From NCBI GenBank assembly GCA_025359505.1, contig JANYHH010000028.1, positions 1 through 64,000 on the forward strand: a DNA stretch of 64,000 nt, written 5' to 3'. The first letter of the stretch is position 1; every line of letters starts with the position of its first letter. This stretch comes from Deinococcales bacterium (lineage in GTDB: Bacteria > Deinococcota > Deinococci > Deinococcales > JAAFIG01). A program made the position numbers and the translations under genes. The notes beneath the pieces were generated by a model that saw only the letters and a program-made list of their open reading frames with translations, searched no databases and had not been told where the DNA came from. Below, piece by piece: positions 8,530 through 17,581 of this stretch.

Positions 8530-9962
8530 CGGTTCGCGCCCTGAATCTGCGGTTTGAGGTATTCGTATAAGCCGTCCGCCAACGCTTGGGCCAAGCGACG
8601 CAGCGCGACTGGATCAGACAAGCGCGTGACATCCTCGGCGTTTGAGAACCAGCCTAGATCGATCTGCAATGCCCCTTTAGGCGCGGCGCTCAGCATCAGC
8701 GCGTGATCGTGCGACAAGACCTGCGCCTCACTGTCCGAGAGCGCCAGAATCCGAGCGCTGACGACATCGGCCAGCGCCTGCGACGCGGCTGAGCCGCTGA
8801 TGAAACGCTCCAAGAGTGACTTATCGCTCTGCGAAGCGGTTTTCAGCAGCTCGCGCCCACCAGCGTAGATTCCGCTGACGGGCGCGTCCGGCGAGCGGTA
8901 GTAAATCTGCACGCCCTTGGCATTAGAGCCGGTCAGGGCTGAGGCATGCAAGGAAACGAAGACATCGGCTTGCAGGCTCGCCTCGAGCCGCTTGGCCAGA
9001 CTGGGGTTGCTGTCGTCGTCGCGGGTGTAAGCGACTTTGACGCGCCCTTGCAGCGCCGCGCCGATCAACCGCGCCACGCGCAGCGTCAGGTCTTTTTCTT
9101 TCAGTGCCCCAGCCGTCACGCCCGCATCCGCGCCGCCGTGACCCGCGTCCAGCACGACGGTGATGACCCGCGCCTCGAGCGCGACGGGTTGGCGCTCAAA
9201 ACGCGGGCCGACATCGATGACGATTCGCGCTGGCACGGCTTCCGTTCCCGCACGAGCGCTCTCAGCCGGCAATGCGAAGATGTTATAGCCACTGGTATCG
9301 CTCAACGGCACGCGCACCTCGAGCTTATTGCCGCTGGGTCTGACCGCCGCCGTTTTGACGAATTGCCCGTCGACTTGGTAATCGGTGATCTCGCCGCTGG
9401 TGTAGCGCAAATACACCACCAGATCGTTGCGCTCGATCCGCGAGGAGAAGCCCGTATCGCGGTTGACCTCGAGCACGAGGCGTTCAGAGCGCGTGGTTTT
9501 ATCGGATTTCACCGCCAGCAGCTTGGCTTGAACGGGTTCGACGATGTAGCTGCCGCTATTTTCCGAGAAGCTCGCGCCGATCGCTTCGGTCACGGTACGC
9601 ACGGGCAGCAGCAACTGCCCGTTGCCGCGCCCGGCGGCCAAGCCAGCGCCGCGCACGCCGTTGATCTGCAACGCCTTGGTGTAGCGCGTCGCGGCTTCGT
9701 AAGCTCCACCCGCCAACTCAAGTTGCAAGATTCGTCCGCCTTGGATCAGTGTGACCGCGTTGTCGCTGGTCTGGATGTCCAGCCCGAGCGCCCCAGCGAA
9801 TTCAAAGGCGGGCGCATACGCCGCGCCGTTATAGAGCGAGGCATTCAGTTTCACCCCGCCAACCTCGAGCGGCTTTTGCTGCACGGATTGGGCCAGCACG
9901 GTGATGCCCGCGATCACCGTCAGCGCGACCAGCCAACTCGAGGCTCGAGCAGGTGCGCTCAT
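8526..9962 (-). CDS. N-acetylmuramoyl-L-alanine amidase
   Basis: Cleaves the amide bond between muramic acid and the peptide stem of peptidoglycan. The 478 residues contain an N-terminal signal or anchor (SWLVALTVIAGITVLAQS), a copper-amine-oxidase-N/stalk-like region that reads LPVRTVTEAIGASF, a middle AMIN-like beta region, and a C-terminal Amidase_3 domain with zinc ligands in LDAGHGGADAG, the glutamate in KEKDLTLRVA, and FVSLHASAL. It probably acts in cell separation. It overlaps smpB upstream and the GerMN gene downstream by ATGA, so the three are translationally coupled. Confidence 0.9.
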   Translation of the reverse strand: MSAPARASSWLVALTVIAGITVLAQSVQQKPLEVGGVKLNASLYNGAAYAPAFEFAGALGLDIQTSDNAVTLIQGGRILQLELAGGAYEAATRYTKALQINGVRGAGLAAGRGNGQLLLPVRTVTEAIGASFSENSGSYIVEPVQAKLLAVKSDKTTRSERLVLEVNRDTGFSSRIERNDLVVYLRYTSGEITDYQVDGQFVKTAAVRPSGNKLEVRVPLSDTSGYNIFALPAESARAGTEAVPARIVIDVGPRFERQPVALEARVITVVLDAGHGGADAGVTAGALKEKDLTLRVARLIGAALQGRVKVAYTRDDDSNPSLAKRLEASLQADVFVSLHASALTGSNAKGVQIYYRSPDAPVSGIYAGGRELLKTASQSDKSLLERFISGSAASQALADVVSARILALSDSEAQVLSHDHALMLSAAPKGALQIDLGWFSNAEDVTRLSDPVALRRLAQALADGLYEYLKPQIQGANR

Positions 9963-10432
9963 CGGTACGCTTCCATCTCGCGCTTGGCGTCCTTGGCTTT
10001 TTGCGCCTCGCGTTTGTCGTGCAGCTTTTTGCCTCTGGCAATCGCGATCTCTATTTTCAAACGGCCTTTGAGGTAATACATTTTCACTGGCACAATCGTC
10101 AGCCCGCGCTGCGTGGCGGCGATGTACAACTCAGACAACTCTTTTTTGTGCAGCAGCAGCTTGCGTTTGCGGCGCGGGTCGTGGTTGTTGTAACTGGCTT
10201 TGTCGTATGGCGCGATGTAAAGGTTTTCTAAATACAACTCGCTTGACTCAAAGCGGGCGAAGGCATCGCGGAAATCCACGCCCGCCACGCGAATCGACTT
10301 AATTTCCGAGCCGCGCAATTCCATACCTGCCTCGAAACGCTCGAGCAGTTCAAACTCAAATCTGGCGCGGCGGTTATCGAACACGTCGCGGATTTTACCC
10401 GTTCGGTGTGAGCTTGGTGAAGGGTGCGCCAT
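9959..10432 (-). CDS. smpB: SsrA-binding protein SmpB
   Basis: Binds tmRNA and delivers it to stalled ribosomes for trans-translation. The 157-residue length is standard. Family motifs are NRRARFEFELLERFEAGMELRGSEIKS, the YLKG-RLKIEIAIARGKKLHDKR block and the basic C-terminal tail that enters the decoding site. First gene of the chain smpB-amidase-GerMN-mazG-smc; its stop overlaps the amidase start by four bases. No tmRNA gene was recognised in the window. Confidence 0.97.
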   Translation of the reverse strand: MAHPSPSSHRTGKIRDVFDNRRARFEFELLERFEAGMELRGSEIKSIRVAGVDFRDAFARFESSELYLENLYIAPYDKASYNNHDPRRKRKLLLHKKELSELYIAATQRGLTIVPVKMYYLKGRLKIEIAIARGKKLHDKREAQKAKDAKREMEAYR

Positions 10433-10610
10433 GTGATATCATCTGGGTAAGCATTGCGCTCTGCCGCAAGTCAATAGGCAGCCTCTCGAGTGCAAAAAAT
10501 TTCTTCCATCCATGTCCACTCTTCACGCCACACCGCTCCTCTTTCGCCCCTCGAGCCAAGCGCTTTGAGTGCAGCGCGAAAACGAAACCACGTCCTGATT
10601 AGGAGTCGCC

Positions 10611-13600
10611 ATTACCACTGAACGCACGTCTGGCACACGCCACAAGCGTACCGTCGCTGTCATAGCAATTCAACCAGCCGTCACGGTCAGCCCTGAAACC
10701 GCGCCGCTGAGCAAAGCTCGAGGTCGCCCGCGCAAAGCGGCCGCGCCCGAAGTGCTCGAGACCGAAATAATCGAAACTGCGCCGCTCGAACTAGTACCGC
10801 TCGAGACTGCATCTAGCGAGACCTCGCCCGTCAAACGCGCCGCTCGAGGGCGCAAAGTGGCGACCCTTGAAGCTGAGCCAATCCAAATCGCGCCTGTTCA
10901 ACTTGAACTCATCCCACTCGAACCGGCCCGGCTCGAGCCAGTCGCCAAACCGCGCAAGTCTCGAGCCAAAAAAGCCGATGTCGCCGCTGAACTGGTCACG
11001 CTCGAGGGGATCAATACAGCACAAGCCGAAGTCAGCCCACCAGCACCCGAAGCCAGCGAAGCGGTGGTCGCTCCGCGCACGCGCCGCAGAAAAATCGTCG
11101 TTTCAGCAACGCCAGAGTCAGACCCGCCGCAACCAGCCGAGACCGTCACCGCCGCAACGCCAGAGCCGACCGCGCCCAAAGCCCGCGCTCGAGGGCGCAA
11201 AGCGGTCATCGCGCCAGATCCATCAGCCAGCGAACCCATTGGAGTTCAGCGCAATAATCCTGACTCAAGCGATCCTGAGCCGAGCAACCTCGAGCCGACT
11301 GATTCCGAACCGCAGGAACTCGAGTCAAGTGAATTCCAGCCCGCGTCGACCCAGCCGCTCAAGCACCTCGTTCGCAGCCGCAAGACCGCCCGCGAGCACG
11401 TCTTTGAAACCCAAGCCAAACTCGCCAATCCCTTGGAGGCGCTCTTAGAACACCTGCGCGTCAACCCCGGCGGACGAGCGCTGCGCGACCTCGAGAAAGA
11501 CGTGGACGACGCGCTGCTGCGCCGCCTTGGGGGGCGCAAGGGTTTGGAGGACGCGCTCGAGGAGCTGTGTAAGCTCGGCGCGGTTTTGCAGCTCAAGCGC
11601 CACACCTACGCCGCCAGCCGCGACCCGAACGCGGTCGTCGGGCGTTTAACCGTGCGTCCAGACGGCTGGGGCGTGTTGCAACCCGACACGACTGGATTGC
11701 GCGAGATGCTGATTCCGCCGGGCGGACTGCTGTTCGCGTGGCACGGCGACCGCGTAGTCGGGCGCGAAAGCAAGAAGAACGGCGAGTTGTACGGCGCGGT
11801 GATCCGCGTCGTCGAGCGTAAGCGGGGCGTGCTGGTCGGTGTGACCGAGTTCATCAGGGGCGTGTTGACGCTGCGCCCAGACGAGGCCCTGCTGCCCCGC
11901 GTGCCTTTACAACACACAGCAGCGCTGCTGCCCACCGAGGGCGTTTGGGAGGGTGCTCGAGTCGCGGTGCTGGCGCATTACCCGGAAAGCACAGGCGAGG
12001 ACGATGTGTACGGCACGGTGCAAACCGTGTTGGGAAGCAGCAATTCGCTCGAGGCTGAGCGGCTGGCCGCCCGCATCAAATACGACCTCGAGCCGCTTCT
12101 GAGCGCAGACGCGTTGAAAGAAGCGCAAAAAGTCGCTGGCGTCAGCCTCAAGGATTTGCAGGGCAGAGTCGACCTGCGCGGTAAACGCGTGACGGCGGCG
12201 CGGATCTATGCGGACGCCCCCTTGGAAGTCGGCGTGCAAGCTGAACCGCTGGGCAACGGCAACGTGCTGATCGGCATTCACGTCGCGGACGCGGCGTACT
12301 TCGTTGAATCTGGTAAAGCGCTCGATGCGGCGTCAGCGGCTCGAGGGATCGGTTTGAATCTGGGTGGCGAGCGCGTGTCACTGCTGCCTGAGGCGCTGGA
12401 GCGAGCGATCGAATTTAAAATCGGTGCGGATCGCTTGGCGATTTCCGTACTGGTCGAGGCGACGCCGGACGGCAACGTCGTCAATTACATCGTGCGGCAA
12501 AGCGTCATCAACACCAAAGCGACCCTGAGCGACGGTCTGGCGGCGGCAGAACGCAAGCTGCTCGAGCGGCTAACGCACGGATTGCGCGAAGCGCGGGGTG
12601 AGATGAGCGCCGCGACCAGCGAAGATCACGGCGCGATGCTCGAGGAACTGCTGCTGCTGGGCAATCGTTTGACGGCCACGTTGATGGCCGGCATCGAAGC
12701 GCCAGCCTTGTACCGCCGCGCCCCGCGACTCGGCGGCGATGTCGAGGCGGCACTGGAGCGCTCCAACGGCGCGTCTCCAGCGATGCTGCAAGGCTTATTC
12801 GACGCGCACACCAAACATGGTGTGTTACTGATGGGCGTCACCCCAGAACCGGATTTCACCTTAGAGATCACGCGGGGCTTGTCGCGCCACGCCGATCTGG
12901 TCAATCAACGCGTGCTGACGTACTGCCTGACCAAACTCTCCACGCGCCGCCGCGAGCTGTTGCTCGAGGGACTGCCTGTTCTGGCAGATAGTTTGAACAA
13001 TTTGGAAAAACGCGCTCGGCTCGCGCAAGTGAGCGTTCAGCAGTTCCAGTTGTCGCTGCAAATCGCCCCCTTGAGTGCCTGCCGAGGGATCGTCACGGGC
13101 ATCGACCCGTGGGGCATGGACTTCGCGCTCGAGAACGGAAGTCAGGCCCGCCTCGGCATCGGTGACATGGACGACGAGTACGTGTTCAGCGACGCCCCAA
13201 AAATGCTCAAAGCCCGCTCTGGGCGCGTGTTCAGGATCGGTAGCATCGCCCGCACGACCGTCACCAGCACCGTCAGCCAGCCCATTCAATTATCCATCGC
13301 CAAGACCAACCATCTGTCCATCGCCAAAAACAACCATCCTTCCATCGCCAAGACCAACCCCAAGGAGCACATCATGAGTAAGCAAAAACGCGCCGTAGGC
13401 GCAAAAAACACATCCGACACCCCGCGCCGCCAAGTTGTCGTACTGCACGCCAAACCGCGCGGCGAGTACCAGCGCGGCGTGCGCGTCACCGCCCGCAAAC
13501 TGTATTTCGGCGAGTGGAGCCGCGCCGCTTTTGTGGCCAGCGACGAGTTCGGCGGCGAGATCGCGCTCGAGCGGCCGCAGGGGCAGAGCAGCCGCCCACA

Positions 13601-14012
13601 GGGGCAGTCGAACCAGCCGTCTCGAGGAGGCGGTGGCGGTCAGCGCTCCAACCAACCCGCCCGCAGTGGTCAGACCGCACAGAATCAGCCCCGCAACGCC
13701 CAGCAGGATCCGCAGTCCGATCAGGGCGTGACGATCCGCCCGACCCAGACCGCAGCCCAGCGCGAGCAGGCCAAAGCCTCGAGAATCGCGGAGTTGAAGC
13801 GCCGCAGTGAGCAGACTTTGGAGCGCAATGCTGGCCGGGCCGTGCGCGGCCCGATGGAAGGCTCCTCGAGCAGCGCACCGATGCAAGGCTCCGCGAGCGA
13901 CGCAGCCGCCGCCAGTTCAGACGCGACGCCGAACGCCCCTCGAGCCGAGGGCGCACCGCACCGCCGCCGTCGGCGCGGCGGGCGCGGCGGCAACAAAACG
14001 CCAGCCGCCTGA
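10611..14012 (+). CDS. RNase R-like RNB-domain protein, catalytic site degenerate
   Basis: Architecture follows RNase II/R: an E/P/A-rich low-complexity N-terminus (about 1-225), a winged-helix-like segment (ALLEHLRVNPGGRALRDLE), cold-shock-type beta repeats (VGRLTVRPDGWGVLQPD), an RNB domain (LIGIHVADAAYFV; later TRGLSRHADLV), then an S1-like segment and an R/G/Q-rich tail ending HRRRRRGGRGGNK. The aspartate cluster that binds magnesium in active enzymes (pattern IDGEDARDFDDA) is replaced here by AARIYADAPLEV, so exonuclease activity is doubtful. The reading frame is open from a TGA at 10596. The best ribosome binding site (TAGGAG) precedes ATT at 10611, implying a rare ATT start; the first standard start is GTG 10752. 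An internal SD and ATG lie at 13374. Confidence 0.8.
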   Translation: MTTERTSGTRHKRTVAVIAIQPAVTVSPETAPLSKARGRPRKAAAPEVLETEIIETAPLELVPLETASSETSPVKRAARGRKVATLEAEPIQIAPVQLELIPLEPARLEPVAKPRKSRAKKADVAAELVTLEGINTAQAEVSPPAPEASEAVVAPRTRRRKIVVSATPESDPPQPAETVTAATPEPTAPKARARGRKAVIAPDPSASEPIGVQRNNPDSSDPEPSNLEPTDSEPQELESSEFQPASTQPLKHLVRSRKTAREHVFETQAKLANPLEALLEHLRVNPGGRALRDLEKDVDDALLRRLGGRKGLEDALEELCKLGAVLQLKRHTYAASRDPNAVVGRLTVRPDGWGVLQPDTTGLREMLIPPGGLLFAWHGDRVVGRESKKNGELYGAVIRVVERKRGVLVGVTEFIRGVLTLRPDEALLPRVPLQHTAALLPTEGVWEGARVAVLAHYPESTGEDDVYGTVQTVLGSSNSLEAERLAARIKYDLEPLLSADALKEAQKVAGVSLKDLQGRVDLRGKRVTAARIYADAPLEVGVQAEPLGNGNVLIGIHVADAAYFVESGKALDAASAARGIGLNLGGERVSLLPEALERAIEFKIGADRLAISVLVEATPDGNVVNYIVRQSVINTKATLSDGLAAAERKLLERLTHGLREARGEMSAATSEDHGAMLEELLLLGNRLTATLMAGIEAPALYRRAPRLGGDVEAALERSNGASPAMLQGLFDAHTKHGVLLMGVTPEPDFTLEITRGLSRHADLVNQRVLTYCLTKLSTRRRELLLEGLPVLADSLNNLEKRARLAQVSVQQFQLSLQIAPLSACRGIVTGIDPWGMDFALENGSQARLGIGDMDDEYVFSDAPKMLKARSGRVFRIGSIARTTVTSTVSQPIQLSIAKTNHLSIAKNNHPSIAKTNPKEHIMSKQKRAVGAKNTSDTPRRQVVVLHAKPRGEYQRGVRVTARKLYFGEWSRAAFVASDEFGGEIALERPQGQSSRPQGQSNQPSRGGGGGQRSNQPARSGQTAQNQPRNAQQDPQSDQGVTIRPTQTAAQREQAKASRIAELKRRSEQTLERNAGRAVRGPMEGSSSSAPMQGSASDAAAASSDATPNAPRAEGAPHRRRRRGGRGGNKTPAA
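13287..13358 (+). repeat. 24-bp tandem repeat, three copies, inside the RNB-protein gene
   Basis: Units at 13287-13310, 13311-13334 and 13335-13358 differ at a few bases. In frame they encode the repeated octapeptide theme LSIAKTNH / LSIAKNNH / PSIAKTNP. They sit directly before the internal AAGGAG and ATG at 13362-13376, where the RNB portion joins the S1-like portion. Confidence 0.85.
13362..13376 (+). promoter_or_regulatory. internal ribosome binding site and ATG within the RNB-protein gene
   Basis: AAGGAG followed after seven bases by ATG at 13374, in frame with the long ORF. Initiation here would give a separate 212-residue basic protein starting MSKQKRAVGAKN, with the S1-like and R/G-rich tail. 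The spacing is ideal, so both a full-length and a short product are possible. Confidence 0.5.
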
Positions 14013-14030
14013 CCAGCCCTCCTCTTTTAG

Positions 14031-14066
14031 AGCGCCCCCTCGAGTCTCGAGGGGGCGCTGTTTTTT
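14031..14066 (+). terminator. terminator built from two CTCGAG palindromes
   Basis: A 14-bp perfect inverted repeat, AGCGCCCCCTCGAG (14031-14044), one base, then its complement (14046-14059), followed by GTTTTTT. It ends transcription of the RNB-protein gene. Confidence 0.9.
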
Positions 14067-14160
14067 GTGCGGCGTAGATTGGTCGCAAATCCAGTGCAGC
14101 CAGCACAGAGTGTTCACGCGGTGGCTTGTTTGAATCACAAAGCCGTGATAGACCGTTTTT

Positions 14161-17088
14161 ATGGCGAATTACACGACTGGTCAGAAACTCGCAGGTTACA
14201 CCGTTGGACGCGTGCTGCCGTACCCGCAGGTTTCTGGGGAGTACATTGAGCTGACCCACGACCACACTGGGGCGCGGCACGTTCACATCGCCTGCCCGGA
14301 CGACAACAACGCCTTCGCCGTGACCTTCCCGACGATCCCAGCCGATGACACGGGCGTCGCGCACATTCTGGAACACATCGTCTTGTGCGGCAGCGAAAAG
14401 TACCCGGTGCGCGACCCGTTTTTCAGCATGCTGCCGCGCAGCTTGAACACCTTCATGAACGCCCTGACCTCGAGCGCGTGGACGAGTTACCCGTTCAGTA
14501 CACGCAACGAGAAGGATTTCTACAATCTGCTCGAGGTCTATTTGGATGCGACGTTCTTCCCGAAGATCGCCAAAGACGCGTATTTGCAAGAAGCGTGGCG
14601 TTTTGAGTTTGAGGACGGCACGGACGCCAGCACGCCGCTCGAGTACAAAGGTGTGGTCTTCAACGAGATGAAGGGCGCGATGGCCAATGTCTCGTCGCAG
14701 ATGTATCGCACGGTCTACAAGGGCATCTTCCCGGACATCACTTACGGCAATAACTCTGGTGGCGAGCCGAGCGCGATTCCAAATTTGACTTGGCAGCAAC
14801 TCAAAGATTTCCACGCCACGCATTACCACCCGAGCAACGCGTATTTCTACACCTACGGCAGTTTTGACTTGGAGAAAACGCTGGCGATGATCCAAGCCAA
14901 CGCGCTTTCGCGCTTTACGAAGCTCAATAAAGACTGGAGCGTGCCAGATCAACCGCGCTTCACCGTGCCGCGCCGCGTGGAACAGATTTACGGTATCGCA
15001 CCGAGCGACCCAGTTGATAAAAAAGCCCAAGTCGCCGTGTCGTGGTTGACCGCGCCGATCACGGATTCGTTTGAATTGCTCGCCCTGCGAGTCCTCGAGC
15101 GGGTGCTGCTGGCCAACGCCGCTTCGCCCTTGCGAAAAGCGCTGATCGAATCGAACATCGGTTCTGCGCTGGCCGATACGACGGGCCTCAACGACGATCC
15201 ACGAGAAGCCGTGTTCACGGCCGGACTCAAAGATGTCGACGTTTCCGACGCATCGGCCATCGAAAACTTGATTCTCGAGACGCTGCAAAAGCTGGTGACT
15301 GACGGCGTGGACAGCGAAATGGTCGGCGCAGCGATTCACCGCTTTGAAATCGACAACCGCGAGGTCAGCAACAGCGGCATGCCGTTCGCGTTCAAACCCG
15401 CCTTCGCAATGCTCGGCGCTTATCTCTACGGCGGCGATCCGTACAGCAGCTTGCAGTTTGATGCGGATATGGCCCGCTTGGAATCAGCGCGGGCAGACGG
15501 GCGCTTTTTTGAAAATCTGATCGAGCGGCACTTACTCAGCAACCAGCACCGCGTGACGACGATTCTCAAACCAGACGCTGGGCTGATCGCGCAAAAAGAA
15601 GCCGATGAGCGCGTGCGGCTCGAGCAGATTAAACAGCACCTCGAGCCGGAGCGAATCGCGCAGATCTTAGCCGACGCGCAGATGCTGCAAACCGCGCAGG
15701 ATGGCGTGCAGGATTTGACGGTCTTGCCGACCCTCGAGTTGAGTGACGTGCCGATGAATTTTGACGACGTGCCGCACAGCATCGTAGCGCTGCATGGCGC
15801 GACGCTCGGGTTGTTCGCGCAGCCGACGAACGGGCTGGCGTACCTCGATTTCAACACGGATTTCAGCGGACTACCGGAAAAGCTCAAAGACCTCCTGCCG
15901 ATCTTCAACTTCGCCTTCACCAAAATGGGTGCGGGGGACAGCGATTACCTCGAGATGGCCGGGCGGATCGAGAAATACACCGGCGGGATCGGCGCGTCGG
16001 CCGGCACGCGCACCGCGCCGGATGACTTGGGGGAGTTCAGGCAGGGTTTTAGCTTGAGCACGAAGATGCTTTACCGCAACACCGACCACGCGTTTGAGAT
16101 TCTGCGCGACTTTCTGACCAACCTGCACTTTGACTCGCAGCACCTGAAAAACCTCTTGGGCATGTACCGCACGTCATTGGAGGCTCGAGTGATCGGCGGC
16201 GGGCACGTCTACGCGCGGGGACTGGCCGAGAGCCAACTCAGTGGCGTAGGGGTGCTCAAAGAGCGCATGGGCGGCATTTCGCACGTGCGAAACGCCAAAC
16301 GACTGGCTGCGCTGGACGAAGCCGGCTTGGAGGAATTGATCGCTGACCTGAACGCGATTGCCGCCCATCTCTTTCGCAGCGCGGGTTTAAGAATCTGCAT
16401 CACCGCCGAGGACTCGAGGCTCAATGAGTTGCAATCCAAGTTAGGGACGCTGCTGGCAGCATTGCCGAGTCAAACCGCTGCGAGCACCGCGCCAGACTAC
16501 GCACCCGCGCCGCGCCAAGCGCAGGCCCGCACAGCAGCCGTGCCCGTCGCCTTCGACGCACTGGTGTTCAAAACCGTGCCGTACACCCACGCCGACGCGC
16601 CGATCTTGCTGGCCCTGAGCGAGTACCTCAGAGCACGGTATCTGCACAAGGAAATCCGCGAGAAAGGCGGCGCATACGGTGGTTTCGCCGCTTCTCAACG
16701 CGAGGAAGGCGTGTTTGCCTTGCTGTCCTACCGCGACCCGCACATCAAACGCACCTTTGACGTGTACGCGGGCGTGCCCGCATTCCTCGAGCAGCCGATC
16801 GACCGGGATGCGCTGAAAGAAGCCGTGTTGTCCGCCTGCGCCGACGTTGACCCCTTGAGCAGCCCCGACACCAAAGGGCGCGGGCGCTTCTTCAACGATT
16901 TGGCTGGATACACCTTGGAGCGCCGCGCCGAGTTCAAGCGTCGCTTGCTGAACGTCACGGCCGATGACCTGCGCCGCGTCACCCAGACGTATTTGAAGAA
17001 CGGCGCAATGGCTGTCATCTCCAGCGAGGAGAAAATCGCGGAAGCCAACGCGCAGATGGGCGGAATCTTCGCGGTTGAAGCAGTCTGA
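14161..17088 (+). CDS. M16C-family (PreP-like) zinc metallopeptidase
   Basis: A 975-residue peptidase of the presequence-protease group, which degrades short peptides inside a closed two-half chamber. The inverted zinc motif HILEH is at residues 68-72, followed by the conserved VLCGSEKYPVRDPFF and, about 80 residues on, the KGVVFNEMKGA helix with the third zinc ligand. The C-terminal half retains the R/Y pattern (REKGGAYGGFA...DPHIKRTFDVY). The length matches the family. The cellular location is probably cytoplasmic, with no signal peptide seen. There is no clear ribosome binding site before ATG 14161. It follows a strong terminator, so it is transcribed separately from the RNB gene. Confidence 0.93.
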   Translation: MANYTTGQKLAGYTVGRVLPYPQVSGEYIELTHDHTGARHVHIACPDDNNAFAVTFPTIPADDTGVAHILEHIVLCGSEKYPVRDPFFSMLPRSLNTFMNALTSSAWTSYPFSTRNEKDFYNLLEVYLDATFFPKIAKDAYLQEAWRFEFEDGTDASTPLEYKGVVFNEMKGAMANVSSQMYRTVYKGIFPDITYGNNSGGEPSAIPNLTWQQLKDFHATHYHPSNAYFYTYGSFDLEKTLAMIQANALSRFTKLNKDWSVPDQPRFTVPRRVEQIYGIAPSDPVDKKAQVAVSWLTAPITDSFELLALRVLERVLLANAASPLRKALIESNIGSALADTTGLNDDPREAVFTAGLKDVDVSDASAIENLILETLQKLVTDGVDSEMVGAAIHRFEIDNREVSNSGMPFAFKPAFAMLGAYLYGGDPYSSLQFDADMARLESARADGRFFENLIERHLLSNQHRVTTILKPDAGLIAQKEADERVRLEQIKQHLEPERIAQILADAQMLQTAQDGVQDLTVLPTLELSDVPMNFDDVPHSIVALHGATLGLFAQPTNGLAYLDFNTDFSGLPEKLKDLLPIFNFAFTKMGAGDSDYLEMAGRIEKYTGGIGASAGTRTAPDDLGEFRQGFSLSTKMLYRNTDHAFEILRDFLTNLHFDSQHLKNLLGMYRTSLEARVIGGGHVYARGLAESQLSGVGVLKERMGGISHVRNAKRLAALDEAGLEELIADLNAIAAHLFRSAGLRICITAEDSRLNELQSKLGTLLAALPSQTAASTAPDYAPAPRQAQARTAAVPVAFDALVFKTVPYTHADAPILLALSEYLRARYLHKEIREKGGAYGGFAASQREEGVFALLSYRDPHIKRTFDVYAGVPAFLEQPIDRDALKEAVLSACADVDPLSSPDTKGRGRFFNDLAGYTLERRAEFKRRLLNVTADDLRRVTQTYLKNGAMAVISSEEKIAEANAQMGGIFAVEAV

Positions 17089-17095
17089 GGCCAGC

Positions 17096-17127
17096 GACTC
17101 GAGCGAGGTATCGACGATACTCGAGTC
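17096..17127. repeat. nested inverted repeat after the M16 peptidase gene
   Basis: Outer arms GACTCGAG (17096-17103) and CTCGAGTC (17120-17127), with an inner palindrome GTATCG-A-CGATAC (17108-17120). It lies 8 bases after the stop codon. It may help stop transcription, but there is no T run. Confidence 0.6.
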
Positions 17128-17257
17128 TGGACTTCGTTGGAAACGTAGTTGACGGACTGTAGGGGAGCAACGTGTTGCATTGACTCCGACTTGATCTGAA
17201 ACACGTGCTGTACAGCATCTGTGCGAATCTCGAGCGTCGCACAATCCTCTCCCCCAG

Positions 17258-17309
17258 CCCCTCTCCCGAACAGTGTTGATTTGCACGCATGGGCGTGACG
17301 GGAGAGGGG
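17258..17309. repeat. palindromic intergenic repeat, copy 1
   Basis: Arms CCCCTCTCCCG (17258-17268) and CGGGAGAGGGG (17299-17309), enclosing a second stem CACGC (17284-17288) / GCGTG (17293-17297) around ATGG. It resembles a REP- or MITE-like stem-loop. Copy 2 lies 43 bases on. Confidence 0.8.
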
Positions 17310-17351
17310 AGCAAAGCCAAACAAAACCAAGCATGTCCTGCTCGAGGTTTT

Positions 17352-17399
17352 CCCTCTCCCACCTCGTGCCTTGCACGCATGAGCGTGACCGGGAGAGGG
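17352..17399. repeat. palindromic intergenic repeat, copy 2
   Basis: Arms CCCTCTCCC and GGGAGAGGG, with the same inner hairpin CACGC-ATGA-GCGTG. The stretch TTGCACGCATG(G/A)GCGTGAC is shared with copy 1, while the loop between differs. Confidence 0.8.
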
Positions 17400-17581
17400 T
17401 GGCGCTTTAGCGACGGGAGAGGATTGCGACGCTTGCACGACCTTGCGCGGTCAAACTGTTGTGTCTCACGGCATCAGTGATGAAGTCCGAGTGTATGAAC
17501 GTGTTGCGCCCTTACGAAATACCGCCTCCACGAGATGCAACGCCCGACCGTCAAACTCACGGTTGACTCGAGCGGCCGTTC

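Larger units (their letters stand above)
17089..17581. other. 493-base gene-free region between convergent genes
   Basis: Holds the nested repeat at 17096 and the two palindromic repeats at 17258 and 17352. A half-copy (GACGGGAGAGG) follows near 17413. No ORF here has a plausible start or composition. Confidence 0.7.

Noticed and set aside
8946-10076. 376-residue plus-strand ORF
   Set aside because: Antisense to the amidase and smpB genes.
13486-15339. 617-residue minus-strand ORF
   Set aside because: It is antisense to the RNB and M16 genes, both of which have clear family motifs.
17289-17480. 63-residue plus-strand ORF over the palindromic repeats
   Set aside because: Its sequence is dictated by the repeats; no start signals.
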